Positions 25,523 through 34,675 of a DNA stretch of 64,000 nucleotides are shown one piece after another (within the stretch, counting starts at the first letter, position 1; every line of letters begins with the position of its first letter). The DNA is taken from NCBI RefSeq assembly GCF_905220565.1, contig NC_059409.1, positions 5,897,501-5,961,500 of the forward strand, read 5' to 3'. The notes below the pieces were generated by a model that was not told where the DNA came from, ran no database searches, and saw only the letters and a program-made list of their open reading frames with translations. A program made the translations under genes and the position numbers. Source of the stretch: Melitaea cinxia (taxonomy: Eukaryota; Arthropoda; Insecta; Lepidoptera; Nymphalidae).

Positions 25523-25950
25523 TTATAATAATAATAATAATAATAATAATACACTTTATTGTACACCAAAAACAGAAATAATACATAGCAAAGAAAGAAA
25601 AATATTAACAATATATTCATTAGGTACAAAGGGCGGCCTTCACTAAAAAGCGATCTCTTCCAGGCAACTTTAGGGCAAAGGAAATGGTCTAGCGTCAGCA
25701 TAGTTACAACAAATTTATAATAAATATTCAAATAATTAAACATATACATACATAAATACATACATACATACATACTGACATATATACATACATACATATA
25801 AATACATTATAATTATAAATTACTCGTTTATTGTTGAGTTTGAAGAAAATGCTTCTAAACAGTATTTTTAAAAGTTGCAGGTGTTTGTACACGTCTGATA
25901 TTTAAGGGCAAGGTATTCCATAGGCGAGAGGCTTGAACTGTAAAAGATTT
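25523..25950 (-). pseudogene. LINE 3' end: ORF2 C-terminus and 3' UTR
   Basis: On the minus strand, 25,950-25,828 translates to a segment with SFTVQASRLWNTLPLNIR, a typical closing motif of jockey/CR1-like LINE ORF2 proteins, and contains one internal stop. Downstream come TACATA simple repeats, a block with TCTTCCAGGCAAC in the plus sense, and an ATA trinucleotide tail near 25,527-25,551. The same UTR block recurs at 43,690-43,812. Confidence 0.65.
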
Positions 25951-26606
25951 ATCATAAAGTATAATATCATTTTATGATTTGTTTTTTTTTTATCTAATCG
26001 CTTTTCATGACATATACAACATCGTTTTGTCTGTACATAGGACGGACATTATATATTATCTTTGTTAAATATTTTCAATATTTGCTATGTATAAAATTGA
26101 TTATTAATTCTAATTGTGTATTGGTTATCCATTATCTGAAATAAAAAAAAAATAATTTCAATGTGTACAGTTTTCTTCCGTTAAAAAAATGGCCAATTTT
26201 ATTTCCTCTGTATTTGCTAATACACGTAATGATCGTAATTCACAATTTTGAAGAGGAAATGGTATTTTTTGTATATGGAGATACCGATGACAAGTTCAGC
26301 TTGTTTTGCTAACCTTAAAACACATTTCATTTACATAGAATTTCCATTTGTTATATTTGTCGCCATCTGCTCTTAGCAGAATGGCATTAGTATGCGGTAC
26401 TGTTATATTAACTACTAAACTACTCTTAAATGATAATTAATTTGCTTAAAAAGCTCACTTGAATTAATTAAAGTCTATACATATATATTTTGGTTTTTGA
26501 AAACTACGATATTTGTGATACTAGTTGAACTTTTTAGAAAACAAAAAATGTTTTTTTGTATTAGTAAAATTCTTTTCATGAATAATATTTTGTACATAAT
26601 ATGCTC
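25951..26606. other. AT-rich non-coding DNA
   Basis: Nothing coding or repeated recognised. Confidence 0.4.
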
Positions 26607-26761
26607 AAAATCTGGAGCAGCACGACTGGGATAGTAACTCAGTCTTACAGATGATCACAGCTAAAGCAGTGCAGTTTCCAGCAGTGTTCTATTTCTGTTG
26701 GTGAGTAATGTGACCAGAGCTTCTTGGGGAATTTGTTTCTGGTATTGCAGGTTTTCTTTCT
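26607..26761 (+). mobile_element. Family C LINE-tail repeat, partial
   Basis: It contains TCTGGAGCAGCACGACTGGG, TTGGTGAGTAATGTGACCAG and TTTCTGGTATTGCAGG, in the same order as the copy at 30,950. The 3' end is missing. Confidence 0.7.
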
Positions 26762-27641
26762 CGCGCTTGTATCCACCCTGTAAACGCACTTACAAACATT
26801 TTTTTCTTAAATCGTCTTTATATTTATAATATACTAAATGCGACGCGCAAAGCCAATCGTTTAATATTCCAGTACTTTTCAGATTGGTATTCATTTTCGA
26901 CTATTACTCCTAAAAGTTAGCAGAAATAGTTATATAGCCTCACCTACCTAAATAATTGTCATATATAATGCAAAAATAATGTTTGAAGAATAGAATATTA
27001 TCCTCACGTAAAAAGTATTCTCTTTTTTTCATTTTTTGATACAAAATTTTTAATCCGACTTCAAGATTTGTCTCGGTAGTAAGCTGTGTAAACAAATACA
27101 GTTTCGCATTTACGTAATAGTAATAGTATTTTCATCTTGACGCTGGAATTGAGTTGTGGTTTCAAAGAAACTAAATCGCTCGGTAAATTGAAACAACTGA
27201 GACGAAATATAAATTAGATAAACTTTATCTTAGATTCTTCTATAGTAAATAGAATTTGTAAAACCTTTATCATTCAATCGATGTATTGGATGTACTCGCA
27301 CCACTTTGAGTTCAGTCAAGCTTGATTGAGGACGTCTCAGTAATAATATCAGCAAGCGTCTTTTACACAACGGTACGACTAGAATAAGAATCTTGTGTTG
27401 AGAGTTGAAAACAATGATAATACAAACATATACGCATACAAACTTTCATGTAGCTTACACAAACTTCTTTTGGGTGAAAAATGCACTACTGCGCCGATTA
27501 ATCGTCTATACATACGCACAAAGACGTCGATCTTAACTGATTTAAATCGCTGGCACCTCTGAGTTTACATTTAACATATGTTTAATACTTTGTAGTAATC
27601 GAAATCTTATAAAAATAAGTCAACTTTATTATGTTTATCGC
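26762..27641. other. AT-rich non-coding DNA
   Basis: No supported gene or element. Confidence 0.4.
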
Positions 27642-27977
27642 TTCAGCCTGTAATATCCCACTACTGGGCATAGACCTCTTTCCCCACGTAGGAGAAGGAT
27701 CAGAGCTTAATCCACCACGCTGCTCCAATGCGGGTTGGCGAATATACACCCTACTATGAGTAACGATCGCTATCTGGTATACATAGTAACAACCGGGACC
27801 GACGGCTTAACGTGCTCTCCGAGGTACAGTGGGGAGACCCAAAAAGACTGCACAAACATCCAGACCACGGCAAACACCTGTATAGCCAATACAAATGTTT
27901 GTCATATGCGGGGATCGAACCCGCAACCGCCAACGCAATAGGCACTATCCATGGCTATAACCGTTGCGCCAACGCGT
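27642..27977 (-). mobile_element. tRNA-derived SINE, head type A, near full length
   Basis: This is among the best-preserved copies. The tail complement CAGCCTGTAATATCCCA is at the left edge. The body contains ACCGACGGCTTAACGTGCTC. The head at the right has box B complement GGGATCGAACCC and box A complement CCGTTGCGCCA. Confidence 0.88.
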
Positions 27978-29620
27978 CATTGCGTTAAGATTGCGTATGA
28001 TGTTTGTGTAGTAACAATTCTGAAAAAGAAAAATCTGGAAGCAAAGTGGCACACAGAAGAAGGTAAAAATTTTATCTGTTAGTTCTTGTGAACACATCTA
28101 ACAGTGAAATATTTACAGACTGTTAGAGGAAAGCTGTTATATACGTATAAAATCGTTTTTTAGTTGTACCGTTGGTACACGGATCACGTAAAGAATTTGA
28201 ATTGAAAGCAAGTAATTTGGAACTGTTTAGAAATTAAGAATTTTTCTCCTAATTATCCTGTTTCACGTAACAATGTCATCACGTAATATTGGATTTTAAA
28301 GAAAATTACATATTATAAAAAGGAAAGCAAGAAGGAGAAGCTTTGTTAAATAATTGTATTGAAAACAAGAAATCTTTTTTAATTAATTAAAATTCTCGAA
28401 AGTTCACCGAGCCACTTCCTTCCTTTCCTGTTATCAATGTTATTATGTTGTTCCTGTTAATGTTATTATATTGTCCTTCCTTTCCTGTTATCAATATAAT
28501 TATATTGTTCCTGTTAATATTAAATAAAACATTGGTTTAATAACAAAGGAAAACATCTTAACTTATATACAAAATAGAAATTAAATACTTCCTCGATAAA
28601 AGTTGTAACCGTCTTTGCAATTCCGTTATCTTTTTGTTATCAACGTGTTTTTCGTTTTATCACAAGCAACTTTCTGATAAGTCATCCCTAAGATAAAAGA
28701 AACGATAATATCAGTACTCACAACAGCCTATCAGACGTTTAGCACTATTTCAAACATCTCTCTTTATAGTACCCATTATAATATACCTACCAATTACAAA
28801 AAAAATTCTAAAATGGTAACATGAGTATTTTAAATAGTGTTCTATCAGCGCAAGAAAATACTTGTATATACAATAAAATAATAATATGGAAGTCACTTGA
28901 TTAACGTATAACAAGTATTAATATTTTACAACTGATAAATCAAGAAGCGAATTTTTCCATAGATTGTAAAAGAGTTCCAAACGTTATTTGTTAATTCATT
29001 TATAGAGTGAGAACAGCTTTATGTAAATTCTGTTTTCGCGTGAAATATCCCTTTCTCTCTCTCCCTCATTTCTCTAGAATAAAATGTTTTTTTCACATAT
29101 TATGAACAAGAAGAATCTTAACATTAAAATATTTAAGATAGGTATTCAAAAAATCTTATTGACTTCTTGTCGATTTATAAAAAAATTCGTATAACTTAAA
29201 AGGCATTCAAATCTTTGCCTCTCTTTAATATACATATCGAAACGCTCTTTTCATTAAATCTTTGAATAAGTAAAACATTCAATTGAAATCAGTCTGATAT
29301 ATTTTTTCTTTGAAATTTTCTTGGATGATTAAAATGACCTTTAAATCAACGCTAAAATATTATTCACAACTCAATTTAAAACAAATTTGCGTTAAAAACT
29401 ACTACTACTATTCTTGTGGCAGATACAAAACATTAAGGTGTGATTGGATTGACTTAATAACGAAAACTTTTAAAGCCTATTTATTTATTTATTTACAGAA
29501 AAAAATACAATTCACCTATGTGATAAACAGTGCAGCAAAAGTAAGTATTAGTTTAACAGTGCACTGTGTTTCTATCTAAACATATAGAACACAATAATTG
29601 TGTTTGCTGGAAAACGAAAA
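27978..29620. other. AT-rich non-coding DNA
   Basis: A diverged internal repetition of TCCTTTCCTGTTATCAAT and TTGTTCCTGTTAAT occurs at 28,424-28,520. No coding sequence is recognised. Confidence 0.4.
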
Positions 29621-29957
29621 AACCGACTTCGACCGAGTTGAAGACTCCAGAAGTTAATTAGATCTCGATGAAATTTAAATGTGACTACATGATAAACATC
29701 GGCTTTCGATTAAATTAAAAATCATCAGAACCGGTACACGCAGTAAAAAGTTATGCGCATTTTCGAGTTTCCCTCGATTTCTCTGGGATCCCATCATCAG
29801 ATCCTAGTTTCCTTGTCATGGTTCAGAGATATCTCCTTTTCAACGAAAAAAGAATTATCAAAATCGGTTCATAAACGACGAAGTTATCCCCGAACATACA
29901 ATTAAAACGGTATATAAATACGGTCGAATTGAGTAACCTCCTTTTTTGAAGTCGGTT
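29621..29957. mobile_element. MITE-like element with AACCGACTTC inverted ends
   Basis: It starts AACCGACTTC and ends GAAGTCGGTT, perfect 10-bp inverted ends, and has no coding capacity. Elements with the same ends are at 42,323-43,177 and, truncated, at 38,165-38,313. The flanking A-runs prevent a clear target duplication from being read. Confidence 0.7.
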
Positions 29958-30759
29958 AAAAAAATAGACAAATAAATCAAAATTATTTTGTGTATTAATT
30001 ATATTAATTGTTTGGATCGACAATTACGATAAGTGCTGTGTTATAATTGTTCTTAATTAACACCTAAAAATACACCTAAATCCATAATTCATAACCATGT
30101 TCTATGCGATTCTATGCGAAACAGTGTGATAAGTTATATCGAACACTTTCAAATTATTATGGTATATTTTTCCATACCTATATTGTGATTACCTACAAAC
30201 AATGTTTTTACCGTCATAAAATGTAGCGGTTTTATGGGATCTGACGAAAGGTCATATATTTTAATCTTAAAAAAGGTTTGAATTTCATACGAGGGTTTGT
30301 ATTGTGTTTTGATGTTTATTAAGGCTCCCCACATGTTGTATGTATATCTATCTACACTTATTTTACTAAACGTGATGTCGCTTGGGCTATGTAATTAATG
30401 ATCCACGATATTAAACAAAATAAACTCGGATTTGGATCAAATTAGTCATTTTAAATTATTACAAAAATCTACAGCGGCAGTTATTAACCTCATTTGCAAT
30501 AGCGTTCCAAAAATGATTTAACAATAAATATTATCCACGATGTTACAATTCTAAATCCATAGGTTCTTGTCTAAAAATGAGTCGTCAAAAACACTGAAAA
30601 TTCATTCATTGTATAAAAAATAAAAAATTAATAAAAAAAAAACATATATTGTCAAGCTACATAGGCTCATAGTTGGTTAGTACAATAGAATTATTTAAGA
30701 GCTATGTTAGTAAAACAAAATACAAACAAAAAATAAAAATAAAAATGAATAAATAGGAA
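29958..30759. other. AT-rich non-coding DNA
   Basis: No supported gene or element. Confidence 0.4.
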
Positions 30760-31175
30760 TAAATAGCTACCACAGGGAGATTGATCCAGTCACATTTTGT
30801 ACATGTAATTTGATAAACCTCCCCACGGTCGGCTCGTTCTGCAAATAACTTCAGGATGCTGCTGGTGCTTACCCCCTCACCCTTCGTATTATTGACACCA
30901 CCTTCTTACGCATTGTCGCGAAATAAACTGAGGTAGGGCACAGCAGGAATTTCCTGCTCAAAATATGGAGCAGCCCAACTGGGGTAATACTGTTTTCAAG
31001 CAGTATTGTGTTCCTGTTGGTGAGTAAGGTGACCAGAGCTCCTGGGAGGATTGGGGATTGGGTCGGCAACGCGCTTGCGATGCTTCTGGTGTTGCAGGTG
31101 TCTATAAGCTACGGTAATCGCTTACCATCAGGTTAGCCGTACGCTTGTTTGCCGACCTAGTGACATAAAAAAAAA
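30760..31175 (+). mobile_element. Family C LINE-tail repeat, best copy
   Basis: From about 30,950 it reads AAAATATGGAGCAGCCCAAC, GTTCCTGTTGGTGAGTAAGG, GGGTCGGCAACGCGCTTGCG, GTAATCGCTTACCATCAGG and TTTGCCGACCTAGTGACAT, then a run of A. This is a very widespread lepidopteran repeat. Sequence from 30,760 to 30,950 probably belongs to the same longer element. It abuts the minus-strand LINE that begins at 31,165. Confidence 0.75.
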
Positions 31176-32136
31176 TCGTCAGTGTGAGCATCTGCAAACA
31201 TGCCTGACGCACTACTGTAATATGGTAGCCTCAACAGCGCCCTGAAGGTATTATTGTATTGTACTCGCAGGGCGTGTGCTGCTCTTCGGGTATAGCTAGC
31301 CCAAAGGCTGCTGGTGTAGAATGTTTGGCAGTAATCCTTAAATAGTGTAATTTTAATAGGTATAGAAAAACCAGCAAACCTTCGAGCCAGCATATTGGCC
31401 CTTACAGCCAACGCCCTACGTTCTCTTTCCATGTCTTTGTCTTTTTTTAAATTTTCAGTAACAATGTGTCCCAGATATTTAAATTGAGATAGATATTTAG
31501 ATTGCAAGTAACTTTCTAATTCCGCATATTGAGGGACTCAGCAGCACCATGTCATCTGCGTAATTTAAGTTATTTACACATACACCATCTATATGGCATC
31601 CGATATGTGTGTTGCCGAGTCCAACAAGTTATTCATTAATATAAATATTAAAAAGCCTCGGGGAAATGAGACCACCCTGCCTTACCCCACACTCAAGTTT
31701 GTATGGTTCAGACAATTCACTTGACCATTTTACAAAATTTCTCTGTTTGTCATACCAGATGTACAATATAGATATTAGTGACGCAGGAATGCACCTCCCC
31801 TGAAGCTTCTCCCACAGGATATTATAGGAAACTAGGTCAAAGGCTTTTGACAGGTCCAGGAAACAAGCATACACTGGTGTTCTCCTATCAGTATAAGAAG
31901 CACGCTTCAGTGCAAAAATGGCACTCTCAGTTGACACTCAGCACGAAAACCAAACTGTGAATCTTGTAATCGGGTGTGTGTGTGTATCCACCGAGGCGAG
32001 AGTCGGTGCACGCTGTCAAATACTTTGGCTATCACAGTTGCCAGTGAAATAGGCCGATAATTACCCTTGTCCGCTATGTTCCCCGTCCTATTTTATTATA
32101 ATAGGTACAACTATTGTGTCCAACATCTCCTGTGGT
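31165..32136 (-). pseudogene. LINE reverse transcriptase, C-terminal part, interrupted by insertion
   Basis: The minus strand carries, in order, GNYRPISLAT (near 32,055), the segment FLDLSKAFDLVSYNILWEKL (31,937-31,629), GVRQGGLISPRLFN, the catalytic NLNYADDM (near 31,560) and a post-RT region (31,507-31,165, FKYLGHIV and SLWASYTRRAA). Stops and frameshifts separate these pieces. The 5' part of the same gene lies at 34,419-34,675, and between them sits the 2.27-kb insertion at 32,137-34,403. This is a RT of the YADD type. The clade is uncertain. Confidence 0.9.
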
Positions 32137-33797
32137 GTCTCAGCGGCTCGGAGCGCCTACAGCAACGGATCGAGACCCAGAAGGCAGAGCGAATTAAGGC
32201 AAAGGCTACACCTGAACTGAGCTCGATGCCACTGGCGACCTTTATCCACGCAACCATCTCCCCAAAACCAGGCAAGCTCCCGCATCACCTCTCTCCCAAA
32301 AAGACTGGACAGGGTGAGCGGCAATCGGCGGCGCTGAGCAGGTTCACCAGAGACAGTAGTCCGAGGCACCCGGAGGCGTCACCGGCCACTCGTACGAAGG
32401 CCGACATGGGACATGTAACACCGCCGAGACTTCGACCTGCGACCACACCGCTACAACATGCGGAGAACGCCCTAATCGAGTTCCTGGCGATAATAAAGGC
32501 AAACCGTGAGGTAAGCCTTGCCACCTGCAAAAAGATCATGCAGGCCTACCAGTATGATCACCAAAGATTACTGGAGGTGGAACTCGAGGAAGCCGAAGCG
32601 GCCATATACAACAGTGAAACCCGACAAACACTCAAGGGCAAGATGTCGGGTAGGTATATGGCAGCGTATAACAGCACTGCAGGCTTCGTGAACGCAGTCG
32701 AGTCGGAGGAGAATGACGAGGAGCCACAAACCTTCGAAACACCTGAAGGGGACCCAGTGGTGGTAGTGGCCAGATGCACGAAGGTAATGCTGGGAGACCG
32801 GATGCTACGGATGGCGAAAACCATCTCAGGCGACCGGGACGGCTTACTGACCATGCCCTGGGAACTACCATCACTGGAGTGGATAAACGGGGTACCGGGA
32901 TGCGGCAAGACAACTCGCATAGTCGGGGACTTCGATGAGGACACGGAGGTCATGATTACGACCACAGTCGAGGCGGCCAAAGACTTGAAAGAAAAACTGG
33001 CGCACCGCTACGGCAACAAAGCCAAGCAAAAGGTGCGCACTATGGCCTCCGTACTAGTTAATGGTTTCAAAGAGGGCTCAAAAATCAACCGCCTAACGGT
33101 GGACGAGGCCCTCATGAACCACTTCGGAGCCATAGTAATGGCCGCCCGACCATCGGGAGCACAGAAGGTGGTCCTCATCGGAGACATAAACCAGCTGCCG
33201 TACATCGACAGGGACAACCTGTTCGAAATGCGGTACTGCAGACCAACCCAGATAACAACCATCTCGTGCGAGTTGTCATGCACGCATCGTAATCCCAAAG
33301 ACGTCGCCCTTGCCATCAGCGAAGTTTATAAGGACGTGTACAGCTCAAGCTCAAAGATCCGATCTTTGCGAGTGGAGAGCCTCATGGGCGCGCGTATTCC
33401 TGCAGGAAGAGACCGGACCTTATACCTGGTCTTTACGCAAGAGGAGAAGAGGTTGCTGACTGACCAGGGATACGGATCCGGGGAGGGATCGCGCGTCTTA
33501 ACCATCCACGAGGCGCAGGGCCAGACCTACGAGGATGTCATAGTCCTCCAGACGAAGACGAGGAGGCTCAGGATCCACGACAGCGTTTCGCACGCTGTAG
33601 TCGCGGTAACTAGACACACCAACACCTGTGTCTATTACACCGACGACAGGGACGACGCAATTGGTCGCTTTGTGGCGAGGGCAGTGGAGACCACGGACAA
33701 GGAAATACTCGAGCACAGTCTCAGAATGGTGATTCATCATAGAGACGCCGCCGTCACTGAGAGTGTGCTCGATATGTTGAAAACTTTTGGCGTGTGA
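32067..33797 (+). CDS. Viral-type superfamily 1 RNA helicase carried by a retrotransposed insert
   Basis: This is an uninterrupted frame of 576 codons, counted from a TTG at 32,067. The first ATG in frame is at 32,076, but only residues from about 24 onward (32,137) belong to the insert. The earlier codons are antisense host LINE, so the true N-terminus is missing. The first ATG inside the insert is at 32,226. Residues 24-125 are basic, Pro/Ser-rich and unassigned. The helicase core follows: motif I GVPGCGKTT (275-283), motif II TVDEAL (344-349), motif III VVLIGDINQLPYI (368-380), a CTHRNP segment (405-410), motif V LTIHEAQGQTYED (478-490) and motif VI SHAVVAVTRHTNTC (508-521). This order is that of alphavirus-like positive-strand RNA virus helicases (Viral_helicase1). 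All key residues are present. GC content is clearly higher than in the flanks. A C-terminal domain of an R1-type LINE ORF2, or direct retrotransposition of viral RNA, would both fit. Confidence 0.88.
   Translation: MSAMFPVLFYYNRYNYCVQHLLWCLSGSERLQQRIETQKAERIKAKATPELSSMPLATFIHATISPKPGKLPHHLSPKKTGQGERQSAALSRFTRDSSPRHPEASPATRTKADMGHVTPPRLRPATTPLQHAENALIEFLAIIKANREVSLATCKKIMQAYQYDHQRLLEVELEEAEAAIYNSETRQTLKGKMSGRYMAAYNSTAGFVNAVESEENDEEPQTFETPEGDPVVVVARCTKVMLGDRMLRMAKTISGDRDGLLTMPWELPSLEWINGVPGCGKTTRIVGDFDEDTEVMITTTVEAAKDLKEKLAHRYGNKAKQKVRTMASVLVNGFKEGSKINRLTVDEALMNHFGAIVMAARPSGAQKVVLIGDINQLPYIDRDNLFEMRYCRPTQITTISCELSCTHRNPKDVALAISEVYKDVYSSSSKIRSLRVESLMGARIPAGRDRTLYLVFTQEEKRLLTDQGYGSGEGSRVLTIHEAQGQTYEDVIVLQTKTRRLRIHDSVSHAVVAVTRHTNTCVYYTDDRDDAIGRFVARAVETTDKEILEHSLRMVIHHRDAAVTESVLDMLKTFGV
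32122..32136 (+). repeat. Target-site duplication, left copy
   Basis: AACATCTCCTGTGGT is identical to 34,404-34,418. The first two A's of the right copy merge with the poly(A), so 13 bases are unambiguous. Confidence 0.92.
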
Positions 33798-33947
33798 AGA
33801 AATTTGTTTCAGTAAATAAATAGGGTGTACATAAACATATAAAGTTAGTGTTAAATTAAATAGTATTAATTACATATTACAAAACGTGTGCAAAATAATT
33901 TTACATGTGTACCAAATTAATTAGGATAAATTATATAATATTGACTA

Positions 33948-33948
<1 letters not shown>

Positions 33949-34011
<63 letters not shown>
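33949..34011 (+). repeat. Internal run of 63 adenines
   Basis: An uninterrupted A63 lies 151 bases after the helicase stop codon but 375 bases before the end of the insertion. It could be the poly(A) tail of one RNA joined to a second RNA, or an expanded A-run within the element. Confidence 0.95.
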
Positions 34012-34017
<6 letters not shown>

Positions 34018-34060
34018 TAACAGTAACCTAGGCTAAGTGTATATTGTAAGTAGGCCAGCA

Positions 34061-34136
34061 GGCCATAAGTGTATATATAAGGTAACTAGGACATAAGTGT
34101 ACATATACGGTAACTAGTATATAAGTGTAAATATAA
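34061..34136 (+). repeat. 28-bp tandem repeat in the insert 3' UTR
   Basis: The unit ATAAGTGTATATATAAGGTA and variants (ATAAGTGTACATATACGGTA, ATAAGTGTAAATATAAAC) recurs with a spacing of about 28. Tandem repeats are common in LINE 3' UTRs. Confidence 0.8.
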
Positions 34137-34403
34137 ACTTAGATAATAAAACTGACAGTAGGAATACAAAAAATATATAACATATAGTAATTAATATATA
34201 TAGAAGTAAATTTAGTATAACTTTAAATTTTTGGTCGGTGGACTCACGTAGGATTAGAGATACTAAGTCTAGTTTAATTAGTCCTCTAAGTTGCATGTGT
34301 AAGTACCAAGTTATCGAAACTAACAAACTAATATTGGAATAATAAAAGCACGGGCATTATGAGTCCGTGGATATATATTGTTAAAAGAAAAAAAAAAAAA
34401 AAA

Positions 34404-34418
34404 AACATCTCCTGTGGT
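34404..34418 (+). repeat. Target-site duplication, right copy
   Basis: Exact second copy of AACATCTCCTGTGGT. Beyond it the interrupted LINE resumes with AGGTAAGAGTG. Confidence 0.92.
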
Positions 34419-34675
34419 AGGTAAGAGTGTCCTATGCAGAGATTGAAGAACATTGTCAACACTCCTGGCAGATGTATACCAGCATTTTGAAGGTGCTCGA
34501 TGCTGAGTCCATCGTGTCCTGGAGATTTACCTCTCTTCATATTTTTAATTGCATCTTTACAAGTGAACCTAATGGGGGATTCTGATTGACAAAACTCAGT
34601 ATCGTTCACCCTCGGTTGAGATATAGCGTATTTATACGTTGTGTATACTATTTTCCTAAGCTTCGTAACACCCAC
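34419..34675 (-). pseudogene. LINE reverse transcriptase, N-terminal part, upstream of the insertion
   Basis: The minus-strand frame contains KSPGHDGLSIEHLQNAG and FFNLCIGHSYLPQE, the standard run-up to the RT core. It stops being coding exactly at the target duplication. When the insertion is ignored, the frame continues into 32,136 and leftward. This confirms that the two halves are one older element. Confidence 0.88.

Larger units (their letters stand above)
32137..34403 (+). mobile_element. 5'-truncated LINE-style insertion encoding a viral helicase
   Basis: The insert is bounded by a 15-bp target duplication and ends in a poly(A) run (34,388-34,405), with AATAAA at 34,341-34,346. This is the signature of target-primed reverse transcription. 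It opens inside the helicase reading frame, so the 5' part is missing. After the stop at 33,797 come 151 bases of 3' sequence, an internal run of 63 A's, about 375 bases of AT-rich sequence with a 28-bp tandem repeat, and the terminal poly(A). It lies inside the RT gene of an older minus-strand LINE. The intact frame and long pure A-run suggest that it is young (inference). Confidence 0.88.

Noticed and set aside
25399..25797. 132-codon minus-strand open frame
   Set aside because: Made of microsatellite translation (CMYVCMY-like runs and poly-Tyr) and a LINE 3' UTR. Not a gene.
30869..31069. 66-codon minus-strand open frame with FATMRKKVVSIIRRVRG
   Set aside because: It lies within the family C repeat. 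It may be LINE-derived but the evidence is too short to call a gene.
32157..33740. Several minus-strand open frames of 70-140 codons under the helicase
   Set aside because: They are shadows of the GC-rich helicase frame. None has its own motif or start context.
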